A stretch of 64,000 nt of DNA from Dastarcus helophoroides (taxonomy: Eukaryota; Arthropoda; Insecta; Coleoptera; Bothrideridae). The DNA lies in NCBI GenBank assembly GCA_028583605.1, contig CM053328.1, forward strand, positions 9,006,782-9,070,781, read 5' to 3'. Every line of letters starts with the position of its first letter. Positions within the stretch are counted from its first letter, which is position 1. The position numbers were made by a program, and so were the translations under genes. Positions 19,101 to 29,119 of this stretch are shown one piece after another. Under the pieces are notes generated by a model. It did no database searches and was not told the origin of the DNA. It saw nothing but the letters and a program-made list of their open reading frames with translations.

Positions 19101-22043
19101 TTTCAAATATTATTTTTTCTTAAATTTGTCAAATATTTTAGTTAACTATTTCGTAAATATTTTAAGTTTTCAAAAACTTGATTTTTTAAAATTTTCCAAC
19201 TATTTTAAAATTTGCAACTTTTTGCAAATTCGTGGATTTTTTTTAATCTCCGATTGAACTTCTTGACTATTTTTAAATGTCGACAGTTTTTTAAAATATT
19301 ATTTTTTTCTTAATTTTACTCAAAAATGTCTACATTTTTCAAGAAATGTTTGACTTTCTTTAGATTTCAACTATTCCAAGATTTAAATTTTAACTTCGAC
19401 TATTTAAAAAATCGACATTTCTGATAATTTTGGTATTTTTTTAAAATTAAAACTTTTTGAAAATTTCAGATTTTTCTCTCTAATTTGTTTCGATGTTCAT
19501 AATTCTGATAATTTTAAAAATTTTAGGCAGTTTTTGAAAATTTCATTATCCAAATTAAAAAAAAATACTTATTCAAATTATCAATGTTTTTTGAAATATG
19601 TACTTTAAAATTTTCGAATTTCATGAAAATTATACCTTTTTGAATATTTCAATGTTTTTGCAAAATTCTCGACTTATATTTCGAGTTCTTGAAACATTTG
19701 GAATATTTTTTAAATTTCGTCTTATTTCCAAATTTTTAAATGTCTTATTTCTGATAATCCTGGTATTTTTTTAAAATTAAAACTTTTTGAAAATTTCTGA
19801 TTTTTCTCTCTAGTTTGTTTCGATGTTCATAATTCTGATTATTTGTAAAATTTTAGGCAATTTTTTAAAATTCCATTACCCAAATTAAAAAAAAATACTT
19901 ATTCAAAATATCAATATTTTTTGAAATATGTACTTTAAAATTTTCGAATTTCATGAAAATTATACCTTTTTGAATATTTCAATGTTTTTGTAAAATTTTC
20001 GACTTATATTTCAAGTTCTTGAAACATTTGGAATATTTTTTAAATTTCGTCTTATTTCCAAATTTTTAAATGTCTTGAAAATGGTTTATACAGAAAATAA
20101 TAAATTTTTTTTGAATATTAGCTTTTTTTCCAAATTCCGAGCTTAAACTTTTAATTATGTATTATTTTTATCCTATTTTTTGGATTATAGACTCAAAATT
20201 TCAGTTCCTTTTGCGTAATTTCAAACCTTAATCTTGACATGTGGAGCTTTTTTTTAGAATATTATTAAATGAAAACGTATCTTTCTTTTTAGATATTTAA
20301 TCAGCTTAGTGTTTGAAATGTCTAGTTCTTGGGGAAAATTTCTGAAAATCTTTTGTTTTGTAATAAAAATTTGGCGTGGTTTCAACTAAGTAATGATTTT
20401 TTGAAATTTTAAATTTACATTTGCACTTCTTCTTCTTCCTTAAATTTCTAGAGGTTTTTTTTTAATTGTTGGGCGTAGTCTCAACTTTTCAAGTTTGAGC
20501 ACAATTCCAAATTTGTTTACTCTATTGTTATGCATTTATCAAATATTTATTACTATTTTTAGAAATTGTCATTTTTTAAAATTGTAATCCCTGTAACTTT
20601 TTCAAAATATTTTGAACTTACATTTTCAATCTATATGTATTTTTTTAAATGTAAAATTAGAAATAAACAATTTCTATATCTTCTAAAAAATGTTACGTTA
20701 TTCTGAAAGTCTCAATCTAAATTTCAATTTTATATTTTAAAATTTCAAAACAACTCGTATCTCAGTTGTTTAAAAAGTCCAATTTGTTTCTTAATTCAGG
20801 CTTCAATATTTTTTTTCGCACAATTTATCACCGAAATTTAAAATTCTGTTTTACAATTTCAAGTTTTTCTTTACTTTTTTGTTACACAATTTGGACTCTT
20901 AATCATGAAGTTGCATTATTTTTGTTGAAATATGAATATTTAAAAATTTGAAGCATTTTATCAGAAAAGTGAAGATATTACTTTTTCATTAAATTTTTTA
21001 ATACATTTTTTTATTAAAACCTTAATCAATTCTTACCGTTTTCTGAAAAATAAGACACTTTTTTAAATATTACAGCCTTAATCTTTCAAATTTCAACTGC
21101 TTTTCCAAAATATTAGGTTTAAACATCGTCCAATTTTTGTAAAAAATATATTTGTAATACGATTAAAAACATAAAAAAAATTAATAATAAATCAAACTAA
21201 ACTTAAAAGTAAGAAAATTGTTGTTTTTGTCGAAAGAAAAGGCCCCGAATCGATATAATTTTTATTTAATCGAACCGAAACATAAAACAAAATAGAAAAT
21301 TCAGGGTGCGAAGCCCTGATTTTAACACAAAAGCTGAATATTTTCTGGAGCAGCACCTCCACTAAATTTACCTACCAGCCGCCATTGCTCTAAAATGTCT
21401 GGAAATTTTGACTTTTTTTCTTCAAAATTTCGACATTTGATAGGGATTAATGTGTATTCGAAATTCCAAGACTGTTTTTCTAAATTTCAAATTTTTCGAG
21501 CTTACATTTTCATTATTTTGTTTTTTCCTGAAGTTTTGGTGATAACAGTTAATTTTTTATAAATTCCTAATTTTTTTTAAATTTTCAGTTTTTCCTAAGT
21601 CTTCTATATAGACTCAAATTACGAGCTACAGGGTTAGTTCTTTGACTTTAGCCCCAACTGTTCTACACATTGAGAATTTTTCATTCGACTGAAGAAAGTT
21701 TTCCCATTTCGCATTTGTAAGATGGCATTTTTTTAAAATGGAGCGTTATTGTATTGAAGTCTTTAAAATTTTCTTTTAAGCTCCTCCTTAAGGAATCTAG
21801 TTTGTTCTAGTGTGATTCAAATTCGATATTTTCTAATTCGATTGCAATCTAAATTAATTTGATCACTTTTATCTTCAAAAGAAAACCCGACAAACATCGT
21901 TATCAATTAAAAAACGATTCCGAATTGTGCAAAACAAATTCGCATTTAGCACCAACATACTCACTGAAGTAAGTCAATCCTAAAAACGGCACCAGCGATA
22001 GGGCGACCCAAAACAATATCAAGGAAATCAAAAAATCGAACAT
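6912..22043 (-). CDS. WSD-type O-acyltransferase-like gene, partial (4 exons)
   Basis: Gene span. Exons run 22043-21965, 13369-13188, 7431-7255 and 7100-6912. Joined, they give 209 residues without a stop. Exon 1 ends one base into a codon and exon 2 supplies the other two; exons 2, 3 and 4 meet at codon boundaries. All introns are GT-AG. Residues 5-26 form a hydrophobic anchor. Residues 40-209 resemble the wax ester synthase/DGAT (condensation-fold) domain seen in arthropod membrane proteins, with HHVLLSEG at 184-191 in place of HHxxxDG: the His pair stays, the Asp is Ser. Enzymes of this type usually have 450-500 residues and acylate alcohols or diacylglycerol at the ER, so about half is missing. 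Introns of 8.6 and 5.8 kb are filled with repeats and transposons. The identification rests on sequence recall, not a search. Confidence 0.75.
7255..7431 (-). CDS. WSD-type acyltransferase, exon 3
   Basis: 59 codons in phase 0, with acceptor GTTTTACAG before GAACTGGTA and donor CCAG|GTACTATT. It encodes residues 88-146, with a basic start (ELVKRRNKSG), FPRLRHCLVTRCGTYAWLKG and FDLDQNL. The order FPRLR...W...FD matches the N-terminal half of WSD-like domains, where an aromatic-rich loop precedes the region leading to the HH motif. Nothing in this exon runs as an ORF longer than the exon itself, which supports splicing at these sites. The intron to exon 4 is only 154 bases, while the upstream one is 5.76 kb. 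Confidence 0.8.
7781..10753. mobile_element. Nonautonomous hAT-type transposon, 2.97 kb
   Basis: The ends are CAGGGGCGGCCTTAG (left) and the inverse, AAAGGCCGCCCCTG (right). They are flanked by a perfect 8-bp duplication, CTGTGAAT (7773-7780 and 10754-10761). An 8-bp duplication with CAGGGGCGGC-type termini is the hallmark of hAT elements. The subterminal regions are GC-rich (GAGGCTCCGGGCGGG left; GCGAGGCCCCGAGCGATTGC right). The interior is AT-rich repeat with no transposase ORF, so the element is nonautonomous or carries a decayed cargo. A direct repeat of about 40 bases at 7899 and 10092 (AGTTAAACGAAAATTTAT and AGTTAAATGAAAATATAC) brackets the repeat cargo. Confidence 0.93.
7920..10170 (+). 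repeat. AT-rich repeat cargo inside the hAT element
   Basis: Pyrimidine-orientation motif repeat (TTTCTCAAAATTTCGACTTT-like). The small ORFs at 8064-8249, 8164-8346, 8469-8705, 8582-8773 and 8600-8824 all lie in it on both strands and are low-complexity. No gene. Confidence 0.75.
10852..11116 (-). mobile_element. H1 hairpin retroposon, near full length
   Basis: The tail GGTGGAACCGACCTGGTCC comes first, then the two inverted arms separated by ACAAATACTAATACTAATAG. It is flanked by a 9-bp duplication, ATAGTAGCT (10843-10851 and 11117-11125). The arms carry the family hallmarks (CCTGAAACCAAGAAAGATTA, GCTCTAACGCG, ATAGCCAAGCTATC and their complements). No ORF and no visible poly-T. It sits in intron 2 of the acyltransferase gene and seeded the tandem array that follows. 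Confidence 0.85.
11111..11890 (+). repeat. Tandem array, 390-bp period, containing H1 arms
   Basis: The start ATTTCGATAGTAGCT at 11111 recurs at 11501, and a third, diverged boundary falls near 11890. Each unit holds about 220 bases of host flank (CGACGTTTATAAAAATTGAG, then AAGACTGATATCTGATCGC) plus a shortened H1 copy (11339-11500 and 11729-11889) with the start TGCAACGGACT instead of GGTGGAACGGACT. The array arose by duplication after the H1 insertion at 10852, because the units include its target duplication. Confidence 0.85.
12221..12244 (+). repeat. TCATACAT microsatellite, 3 units
   Basis: Three perfect 8-bp units inside intron 2. Surrounding sequence (11900-12620) contains no gene; the ORFs at 11866-12060, 12175-12384 and 12327-12539 lack splice or homology support. 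Confidence 0.9.
12624..13037. mobile_element. hAT-like MITE, 414 bp
   Basis: The termini are CAGTGTTTTCTAACC and, inverted on the right, CAGTGTTTCACAACC (12 of 15 identical). They are flanked by the 8-bp sites AGCTAGAC (12616-12623) and AGCTAGAA (13038-13045), 7 of 8 identical. Both features are typical of hAT MITEs, and CAGTGTTTCTCAACC-type ends are widespread in animals. The ORF at 12626-12868 lies wholly within it and has no transposase motif. It sits 150 bases from exon 2 of the acyltransferase gene, in intron 2. Confidence 0.85.
13188..13369 (-). CDS. WSD-type acyltransferase, exon 2
   Basis: 182 bases, being two bases completing the codon split with exon 1 and then 60 codons ending in phase 0. 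The acceptor is TCGTTTTGCAG and the donor CTTCAG|GTATTTA. It encodes residues 27-87: a short hydrophobic continuation (LWFSCVSVLYP), then EVEFLRYSTIRTLLDTHRNQ, GIISVLLRIKG and EAQLEAVRKHLQ. The segment with TLLDTHRNQG followed by a beta strand and a helix resembles the first beta-alpha unit of the condensation fold (from memory of insect homologues, not tested). The frame is open beyond the donor down to 13065, but that extension (FMLFKIQYFIKL) looks intronic. Confidence 0.8.
14640..18300 (+). repeat. Tandem array, period about 500 bp
   Basis: The landmark TTGGTACCTATTTCAAAA recurs at about 14655, 15172, 15661, 16166 and 16660, with a more diverged copy near 17845. Between landmarks each unit repeats the same order of sub-motifs: AAACTTCGACTTTTTCAAAA, TTTCGATGTTGTTGAATATT, GATTATTTTCGTGAATTATT, then AAAAGTCCAGTTTTTTAAAA followed by CTGGATTTT. 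Spacings of 489-505 bases show a true higher-order satellite-like array inside intron 1. Confidence 0.85.
19419..20085 (+). repeat. Tandem duplication, 330 bp x 2
   Basis: The segment from CTGATAATTTTGGTATTTTT (19421) to CCAAATTTTTAAATGTCTT is repeated from 19751. Identity is very high, including GATTTTTCTCTCTARTTTGT, TTTCATGAAAATTATACC and CTTGAAACATTTGGAATAT. Compared with its surroundings this is a recent duplication. Confidence 0.92.
20100..21960. other. Intronic AT-rich sequence, no gene
   Basis: Motif repeat fades after 20100. A short GC-richer island at 21300-21400 contains the hairpin TCAGGG...CCCTGA (21302-21319) and GGAGCAGCACCTCC. No exon with adequate splice sites is visible here. 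Confidence 0.55.
21965..22043 (-). CDS. WSD-type acyltransferase, exon 1 with start codon and membrane anchor
   Basis: The ATG at 22043-22041 (context GTGAATTATG) opens 26 codons plus one base, ending at donor TTCA|GTGAGTATG. The product MFDFLISLILFWVALSLVPF plus LGLTYF is one strong hydrophobic segment, a signal anchor or transmembrane helix, suiting a lipid-synthesising enzyme of the ER. The single leftover base A plus TT of exon 2 gives Ile. This exact phase fit across an 8.6-kb repeat-filled intron is the main support for joining the exons. The sequence just upstream is GC-richer than the repeat blocks and would hold the 5' UTR and promoter; no TATA box is convincing. Confidence 0.72.
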
Positions 22044-22557
22044 AATTCACTCCGGTCGCAAGCTAACGCGAACTTTATCACATTGTTACATTCCAAATAA
22101 AAATATTACTTAACAAAATCCGTAAGCGAGAAGGCTTCAATATTACATCGCGTTATCAGTGACCTATGAACTACGTACTGTCATTTGTTTTTATTTCTAA
22201 CAATAAAACGATGTTTACCACACTAATTGATTGTACTATTGTGCGGTTCCAAGTATCGTCTAAATCTCACCTGTATCGCGTCGGAAAAGGAAAGTTCAAG
22301 ACGTGGGACTTCGTTTTTTATTTTATATTTGTGAATCAATCTAGCCAAAACTTCCACAAATGAATGGATGCAAACGTTGAGAGTTTTATCTCCAGTCAAT
22401 ATTATTAATGTACCGGATGTTTCTTATCGGGTATTATGCACTTTAGGACCCTAGATTTCTTCATATCATTTACCAAAAGTTAGAAATTCTTATAACAACT
22501 TTGTCACTTTAAATCGTAGTGAGGAAGTCTAATTTGTTGGTTTTATTCATTTAAGGC
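22044..22557. promoter_or_regulatory. Likely 5' UTR/promoter region of the acyltransferase gene
   Basis: Non-repetitive, moderately GC sequence (CTTCTCGCTTACGGATTTTG on the minus strand; GTATCGCGTCGGAAAAGG on the plus strand) lies directly upstream of the minus-strand start codon. The plus-strand ORF at 22166-22363 has no recognisable domain and is probably chance. Placement is inferred from position only. Confidence 0.35.
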
Positions 22558-22654
22558 AGGGTTTTTTAACCTGTTTGCAGTCACGAGCCACTTTCAGAAA
22601 CACTAGGGACACCTTTCCTTGGGGTTTCGGTCAGGAGGAGATAATAATAACTTT
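22558..22654 (+). mobile_element. hAT-like terminal fragment
   Basis: CAGGGTTTTTTAACCTGTTT, then AGCCACTTTCAGAAACACTA and GGACACCTTTCCTTGGGG resemble one end of a hAT MITE (CAGGGTTTCTTAACC-type terminus). The opposite end is not visible, and an H1 copy begins at 22655. The ORF at 22575-22931 spans this junction and is not a gene. Confidence 0.4.
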
Positions 22655-22818
22655 GGTGGAACGGACTGGTCCTTGGTTATTTTCAAAAATTGAAATACAA
22701 AGAGAGATACTCGATATCTGTCTCAAGATTGTAGCTTGGCTATCGAAACACGTTAGAGCTAACTTTGTCGTGTTTTCTAAGCTTTCTTTGTTTCAGAGGA
22801 AAAGATTTGTATTTCAAT
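22655..22818 (-). mobile_element. H1 hairpin retroposon, internally deleted
   Basis: Tail GGTGGAACGGACTGGTCCTT, then only the beginning of the first arm, then the complete second arm (GTAGCTTGGCTATCGAAACA to GATTTGTATTTCAA). The central symmetric part and most of one arm are missing. Flanking target duplication is not clear. Confidence 0.8.
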
Positions 22819-22819
22819 A

Positions 22820-25430
22820 TTTTAACAATAATTTTGAAAAATTGTCGCAAAAAAACAACAAACAAAAACAAAGTTTAATATGCATATTTTCTCCTAATTT
22901 TGGAAAAAGGCCTAAAATCGGATTAAAATAAAAAACTTTCAAATATCTCGAAATTTCAAAAACTAGAATTTTATACAAAAAGTAGTCATTTCCAGAATAA
23001 ATTGATTTCATAGAAAAAGAAAACAATTTTATAAAAAAATATTTCTCTCAGAACATCTATTTTCATATAAATGTTGACATAATAAAATTAATAAGAAATC
23101 TGTTTCTCTAAACTTCTTAAAAATGTTATTTTAAAAATGTGTACAGATTAAAATTTTAATCCAATTTTAAAAAAGATGGACGAATTTTGAAAGAAGTCTA
23201 AATTTAGATAAAAAGCCTAATTTTAAGTAGAAATTTTCGGAAAGATGAGAAATATTTTAACATGCAAGTCGAAAATTCGAGAATAAGATAAATTTTGGAA
23301 AATAGCTTGAAATCTGCTCTAAATCAAAAAAATATTTAAAACTTCCAAGAGATACTCCAATTTAAAAAACAAAAAGTAGAATTTTGGTTACAAAGTAGTC
23401 ATTTAGAAAAGACGAATTACGAAAAAAGAAAACCCAATTTTGGGAAAAAGTTAGAACTTTTGGAAAATCAAGTTTAAAATAAAAATCTAGCGCTTTGGGA
23501 AAATTCTAAGAACATCGAAATTTTGAAAAAAGGTCAACATTTGGTCGGAAAGGTTGAATTTTGTGAAATAAAATGCAAAAAATTTTCATAAAAAGATGAA
23601 TTTTAGGAAAAAAATTGCCATTTCTAATTTTTTTTTTGAATTTTTTCATTTATAATTTGGATATTTCAATTTTGCTAAGGAGGCTAAATAAACCAAAAAG
23701 TTCTTGATATTCTTAGAAAATATTTTTCTTCTCATGTTTTACTTATTTTTTAATATTCCAGCCTTAATAATTTGGGAAGGTCAAAATCTCAGAAAAAATA
23801 GAATTTCCAGAAAAAATCAAATTCTCTAAAAACAAAAAACATCACTCATTGAGATAAAAATCAAAAATTTGAAAATTAAGCCAAATTTGAGAAATTAATT
23901 GTAATTTTTGAAGTTCAAGTTTTTAAATATTACAAATATTAAGAAAATTGACAGAATTTAAAAAAAATACCTTTTTTTGGAGGAGAAATCCAAAATTTAA
24001 AATGTTTTAAATACGGTGGAAATTTCACAAAAAAAATTTTAAAAAAACTAGTTTGAAGAGAAAGAGTCAAATTTTAAAAAATAAATGTTTGTTGAGAAAA
24101 AAAGTAGATATTACCAAGAATTGAAATGTATAAAAACAAACAAATTTCAAAAAATCAGTAAAATTTTTTGAAGAATCAGCTTCTAAAAGGTCAGAAAAGG
24201 CAAACTGTTAAAAAAAATAATAAAACTTCTACAAAAAACTACAAACTGAAAAAAACGATCCAAATTTAGAGACGAAGTTTAAAATTTTCCAGAGGGAATC
24301 CATTTTTCTTAAACAGTATAATTTGGCAAATAATTTACCTAAAAAACATTTGATCTTGTAAATAAAGTCTAACTTGAAAAAAATGAGAACTAAAAGATTA
24401 GTCAAAATTCCGAGAAACAGAAAAATTTTGACGACAAAAACATTTCTCGAAAAAAATGAAATCACTAAACTTCTTAAAGAGGTTATTCTAAAAATGTGTA
24501 CATATTAATTTAATCCAATTTTAAAAAGAATGGACAAATTTTGAAAAAAGCCTAAATTTGGATAAAAAGCCTAATTTTAAGTCAAGGCTTTCTGAAAGAT
24601 GAGACATATTTTAACATACAAGTCGAAAATTCGAGAATAAGATAAATTTTTGGAAAATAGCTTGGAATCTGCGCTAAATCAAAATTTCGAGAAGTGATTG
24701 AAACTTCCGGAAAATATCCAAAACATCCAAGAGATACTCCAATTTTAAAAGCAAAAAGTAGAATTTTGGTAACAAAGTTGTAATTTAGAAAAGACAGATT
24801 ACGAAAAAGAAAACCCAATTTTGGGAAAAAGTTAGAAGTTTTGGAAAAATTGACAGAATTTAATAAAATACTTTTTTTTGGAGGAAAAATCCAAAAATTA
24901 GAATGTTTTGAATACGGTGGAAATTTCACAAACAAAATTTAAAAAAAACTAGTTTGAAGAGAAAAAGTCAAATTTAAAAAAATAAATATTTCTTGAGAAA
25001 AAAAGTAGATATTACCAAGAATTGAAATGTATAAAAACAAACAAATTTCAAAAAACCAGTAAAATTTTTCGAAGAATCAGCTTCTAAAAGGTCAGAAAAC
25101 GCAAACTGTTAAAAAAATAATAAAACTTCTACAAAAAGCTGCAAAGTTTAAAATTTTCCAGAGGCAATCCATTTTTTTTTAAATAGTATAATTTGGCAAA
25201 TAGTTTACCTTATAAAACGTTTAATCTTGTAAATAAAGCCTAACTTGAAAAAAAATAAGAACTAAAAGAATAGTCGAAATTCCAAAAAACAGAAAAATTT
25301 TTGGAGACAAAAACATTTCGCGAAAAAAATGAAATTCGCACAAAAATCAAATTTTGAGAAAACACTCAAATTTGTCGAAAAGAAAATTAAATGTCGAGAG
25401 ACATAGTGGGTCAGGTTTTGAGATAAATCC
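22820..25430 (-). repeat. AT-rich repeat block, reversed polarity, with 1.36-kb duplication
   Basis: Here the motif runs as AAAAAGTCGAAATTTTG, opposite to the neighbouring intron. 23100-24465 is followed by a second, internally deleted copy at 24466-25370. AAAAATGTGTACAGATTA (23136) matches AAAAATGTGTACATATTA (24493), and ACATGCAAGTCGAAAATTCG matches ACATACAAGTCGAAAATTCG. About 450 bases present in copy 1 are missing from copy 2 between TTGGGAAAAAGTTAGAA and AATTGACAGAATTTAA. ORFs at 22814-23026, 24229-24465, 24582-24935 and 25262-25444 are Phe/Leu-rich repeat translations. Confidence 0.8.
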
Positions 25431-25431
25431 A

Positions 25432-25627
25432 AATTGAAATACATATCTTGTCCCTTGAAATCAATAAAAATTAAAAAAACTCAACAAAGGTTACTCTAAC
25501 ATGTTTCGACAGTCAAGCTATCATCTTCAAAGAGATACTCGTTAGAGCAACTTTTGTTCTGTTTTTTAATTTGTCTTGGTTTCAGCGGACAGGATTCTTT
25601 AAGATAACCAAGAACCAGTTCGTTTCA
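25432..25627 (+). mobile_element. H1 hairpin retroposon with poly-A
   Basis: Starts AATTGAAATACATATCTTGT, carries both arms separated only by AGAGATACT, and ends with the tail AAGATAACCAAGAACCAG and poly-A (CACAAAAAAAAA). Plus orientation. Diverged, with several substitutions in the arms. No clear target duplication. Confidence 0.85.
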
Positions 25628-25639
25628 CAAAAAAAAATT

Positions 25640-26380
25640 AACAAAATTTAAAAAAAAATGAAAAAAATATTGAAATTTCAAAAAAAAACGAATTTCGAGG
25701 CAAAAATCAAAGGTTTTAAAAATTTAAAGTAACTTTGCGAAAAAAAACACGAAATTTCCACAAACAGATCGACATTTTGCAGAAAAGATCGACATTTCAA
25801 GAAAAAAGTTGAAATTTTGTTTGAGATTTTCGAAGCGAAGTCAAATTTGTCAAAATTTTGATAAAAAGACCCATTTTGAGTAACAGTTAAGAAAAAAGTC
25901 AAAAAATGTCCTAAATTGAACTTTTATTTTTTAATGACTGCCTGAGTAAAGGACAAGCTCCTCCTTGCCTCACTTTGAAGTCAGAAAATGTTTAATATTA
26001 AGATAAACGTCAAAATTTTGAGAAACAATTTGGAACGTGAATTTTTTCGAATTTTTGTCTTTTTACAAAAATTAAGATTTTCAAATAATCCTTTTTTTTT
26101 AAATTACCAGACTATTCTCAAAATATTTATGTTTGATCTTAAGGTCCACTAAATTTCTAGTAAATTGCAAATTTTGATAAACAAATCGAAATTTGCAGAA
26201 TGTCGAATTTTAAAAAAAGCTTCAGGAAAAGTCGAATTTTAAGTAACTGATGAAAGAAAAGAAAAATTTTTAGATAAAAATTCGAAATTCTGAGCAAGTC
26301 GGATTTTCATAAAAGAAGTCAAATTTTATGAATAAATTGGACATTTCAAAAGAATTAAGGTTTCTCAAAAAAAAGACGAA
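25640..26380. repeat. AT-rich repeat, mixed polarity
   Basis: Reversed-polarity motif to about 25920, then mixed. The minus ORF at 25678-25902 is low-complexity. No gene. Confidence 0.6.
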
Positions 26381-28860
26381 TTTTGAGAAAAAGAGTCGAA
26401 TTTTTCAAAAAATGTGTCCTTTTCTCCTGAAATTTTCAATTTATTTATAAAATTTGACTTATTGTATTTAATATGACTTTCTCAAAATTTCTCATTTCTA
26501 TCTCAAAATTCGTCATTATTTCCGGAATTTCGTCATTTTTCGATTCGACTTTTCTTCAGAAATGTGAATTTTTTTTGGTATGACTTTTACAAATTTCAGC
26601 TTCATCTTTGTCTCGTACTTTGATTCATCTTCTGACAAAAAAGTCAAAATTTTTAGAAAAATACTTATCTGGATAACATTACATTTGCAGATGTCGAATT
26701 TAAAAAGAAAGTTTTAGAAAAAGTCCAATTTTAAGAAATGATAAAAAAAAAGACGAATTTTTTGATAAAAATTCAAAATTCTGCGAAAGTCAGATTTTCA
26801 TAAAGGAAGTCAAATTTTATGAATAAATTGAACATTTCGAAAGTATCAAATTTTCTAAAACAAAGACGAGTTTTGAGAAAGAGTCGAATTTTTCAAAAAA
26901 TTTGTCCTTTTCTTCTGAAATGTTCAATTTATTTATAAAATTTAACTTATTGTATTTAATATGCCTTTCTCAAAATTTTTCATTTCTCTCCCAAAATTTG
27001 TCGTTATTTTTCAATTCGACTTTTCTTCAGAAATGTCAATCTTTTTTGGTATGACTTTTACAAAAAGAACTTTATCTTTTCCACTAAATTTAATTCATCT
27101 TCTGATAAAAAAGTCAAAATTTTGAGTAAAATATTTATCTGGATAAAAGACCATTTGCCAAATATCAAATTTTAAAAAAGTTTAAGAAGGAAAAGTCGAA
27201 TTTTAAGAAATCATGAAAGAAAAGACGAATTTTCAAATAAAATGTCAACATTCTGATATAGTCAAATTTTCATAAAAGAAGTCAAATTTTATGAATAAAT
27301 TGGATATTTCAAAAGTATCAAATTTTTTCAAAAAAAGATGAATTTTGAGAAAAAGAGTCGAATTTTTCAAAAAATTTGTCTTTTTCTCCTGAAATATTCA
27401 ATTTATTTATAACATTTGACTTCTTATATTTCAGCTTTATCTTTTTCTCGAAATTTGGTTAATCTTTTAATAAAAAAGTCATCAAAATTTTGAGAAAAAT
27501 ATTTACCTGGATAAAAAACCATCTGCAGAATATCGATTTTTAAAAAAGTTTCAAGAAAAGTCGAATTTTAAGAAATGATGAAAGAAAAGACGAATTTTCA
27601 GATAAAATGTCAATTTTCTGATAAAGTCAGATTTTCATAAAAAAGTCAAATTTTGTGAATAAATGGACATTTCAAAAGTATCAAATTTTCTCAAAAAAGA
27701 CAAATTTTTAAGAAAAACGATCGAATTTATCAAAAAGTTTGTCCTTTTCTTCTGAAATTTTTAATTTATTTATAAAATTTGACTTATTGTATTTAATATG
27801 ACTTACTCAAAATTTCTCATTTCTATCTCAAAATTCGGTGTTACTTTTCGATTTGACTTTTTTTCAGAAATGTCAATTTTTTTGGTATGACTACAAATTC
27901 AGCTTTATCTATTTCCCCAAATTTAATTCATCTTCTGATAAAAAATTCAAAATTGGACATTTCAAAAGTATTAAATTTTCTCAAAAAAAGACGAATTTTG
28001 AGAAAAAGAGTCGAATTTTTCAAAAAATGTGTCTTTTTCTTCTAAAATTTTCAACCTATTTATAGCATTTGTCTTCTTATATTTCAGCTTTATCTTTTTC
28101 TCGAAATTTGGTTAATCTTCTGATAAAAAAGTCATCAAAATTTTGAGAAAAATATTTGCCTGGATAAACAACCATTTGCATAATGTCGAATTTTAAAAAC
28201 GTTTCGGGAAAAGTCAAATTTTAAGAAATCATAAAAGAAAAGACGAATTTTCAGATAAAATGTCAATATTCTGATAAAGTCAAATTTTCATAAAAAAGTC
28301 AAATTTTATGTATAAATTAGACATTTTAACAGTATCAAATTTTCTAAAAAAAGACGAGTTTTGAGAAAGAAAGTGAAATTCTTAAAATAATTTGTCTTTT
28401 TCTTCTAAAATGTTTAATCTGTTTATAAAATCGGGTTTCTTGTATTTAATATGACTTTTTTCTCATTTTTATTTTAAAATTCGTCGTTTTCTCCTAATTT
28501 TCGTCATTTTTCGATCAACTTTTCTTCAAAAATATCAATCTTTTCTAGTATGACTTTTACAAATTTCAGCCTTATCTTTTTTTCAAAATCTTGTGATAAA
28601 AAAGTCAAAATTTTGAGGAATTTATCTGGGTAACATAGCATTTGCAGAATGTACAAATTTAAAAAAAAACTTTCAGGAAAAGTCAAATTTTAAGAAATGA
28701 TGAAAGAAAAGCCGAATTTTCAAATAAAAATTCGAAATTCTTGGAAAGTCAGATTTTTATAAAAGAAGTTAAATTTTATGAATAAATTGGACATTTCAAA
28801 AGTATCAAATTTCCTCAAAAAAGATGAATTTCGAGAAAAAAAGTGGAATTCCTTAAATAA
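26380..28860 (+). repeat. Tandem array, full unit about 490 bp, 5-6 copies
   Basis: The landmark TCGAATTTTTCAAAAAATKT followed by GTC recurs near 26396, 26886, 27357, 27719, 28011 and 28370. Each full unit contains TTTATAAAATTTGACTTATT, CTTCAGAAATGTCAAT, TGATAAAAAAGTCAAAATTT, CTGGATAAAA, and TTTCATAAAAGAAGTCAAAT. Shorter spacings (292-362) are units with internal deletions. Each unit has one half in each motif polarity, so single strands could fold. ORFs at 27838-28065 and 28504-28686 are repeat translations. Confidence 0.87.
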
Positions 28861-28880
28861 TATGTCTTCTTATTTTGAAA

Positions 28881-29033
28881 CAGAGATACTTAAGTATCTC
28901 TCTGAAGATGATAGCTTGGCGATCGAATTACGTTAGAGCAACCTTTGTTGTTCTTTATTGATCTTTCTTGTTTTCAGGGGACAGGATTTGTATTTCAATT
29001 TTTGAAGATAAGGAAGCACCTGTCCGTTTTATC
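28881..29033 (+). mobile_element. H1 hairpin retroposon, 5'-truncated
   Basis: Begins inside the central palindrome (AGAGATACTTAAGTATCTCT), followed by the complete second arm and the tail ending CACCTGTCCGTTTTATC. The first arm is missing. Truncation at the end opposite the tail is what incomplete reverse transcription gives. Confidence 0.85.
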
Positions 29034-29119
29034 AAAGAAGCCTTATTTATAGAGAATGGGTACCTGTCACCCTCTAACTCAAATAATTAAGAGAAAATAG
29101 GTTTACAGTCGGGAAATTT

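Larger units (their letters stand above)
13370..21964 (-). other. Intron 1 of the acyltransferase gene (8.6 kb)
   Basis: Nearly all of it is pyrimidine-orientation AT-rich repeat, including the 500-bp and 330-bp tandem arrays. The ORFs at 18052-18261, 18997-19257 and 20766-20951 are low-complexity Phe/Leu/Lys strings caused by poly-T repeat. An 11-C run sits at 13648-13658. Confidence 0.7.

Noticed and set aside
22575..22931. 118-codon plus-strand ORF
   Set aside because: It spans a hAT-like fragment, an H1 copy and AT repeat; no protein feature.
24582..24935. 117-codon minus-strand ORF
   Set aside because: Phe/Ser/Leu-rich translation of the reversed-polarity repeat; its duplicate partner does not keep the frame.
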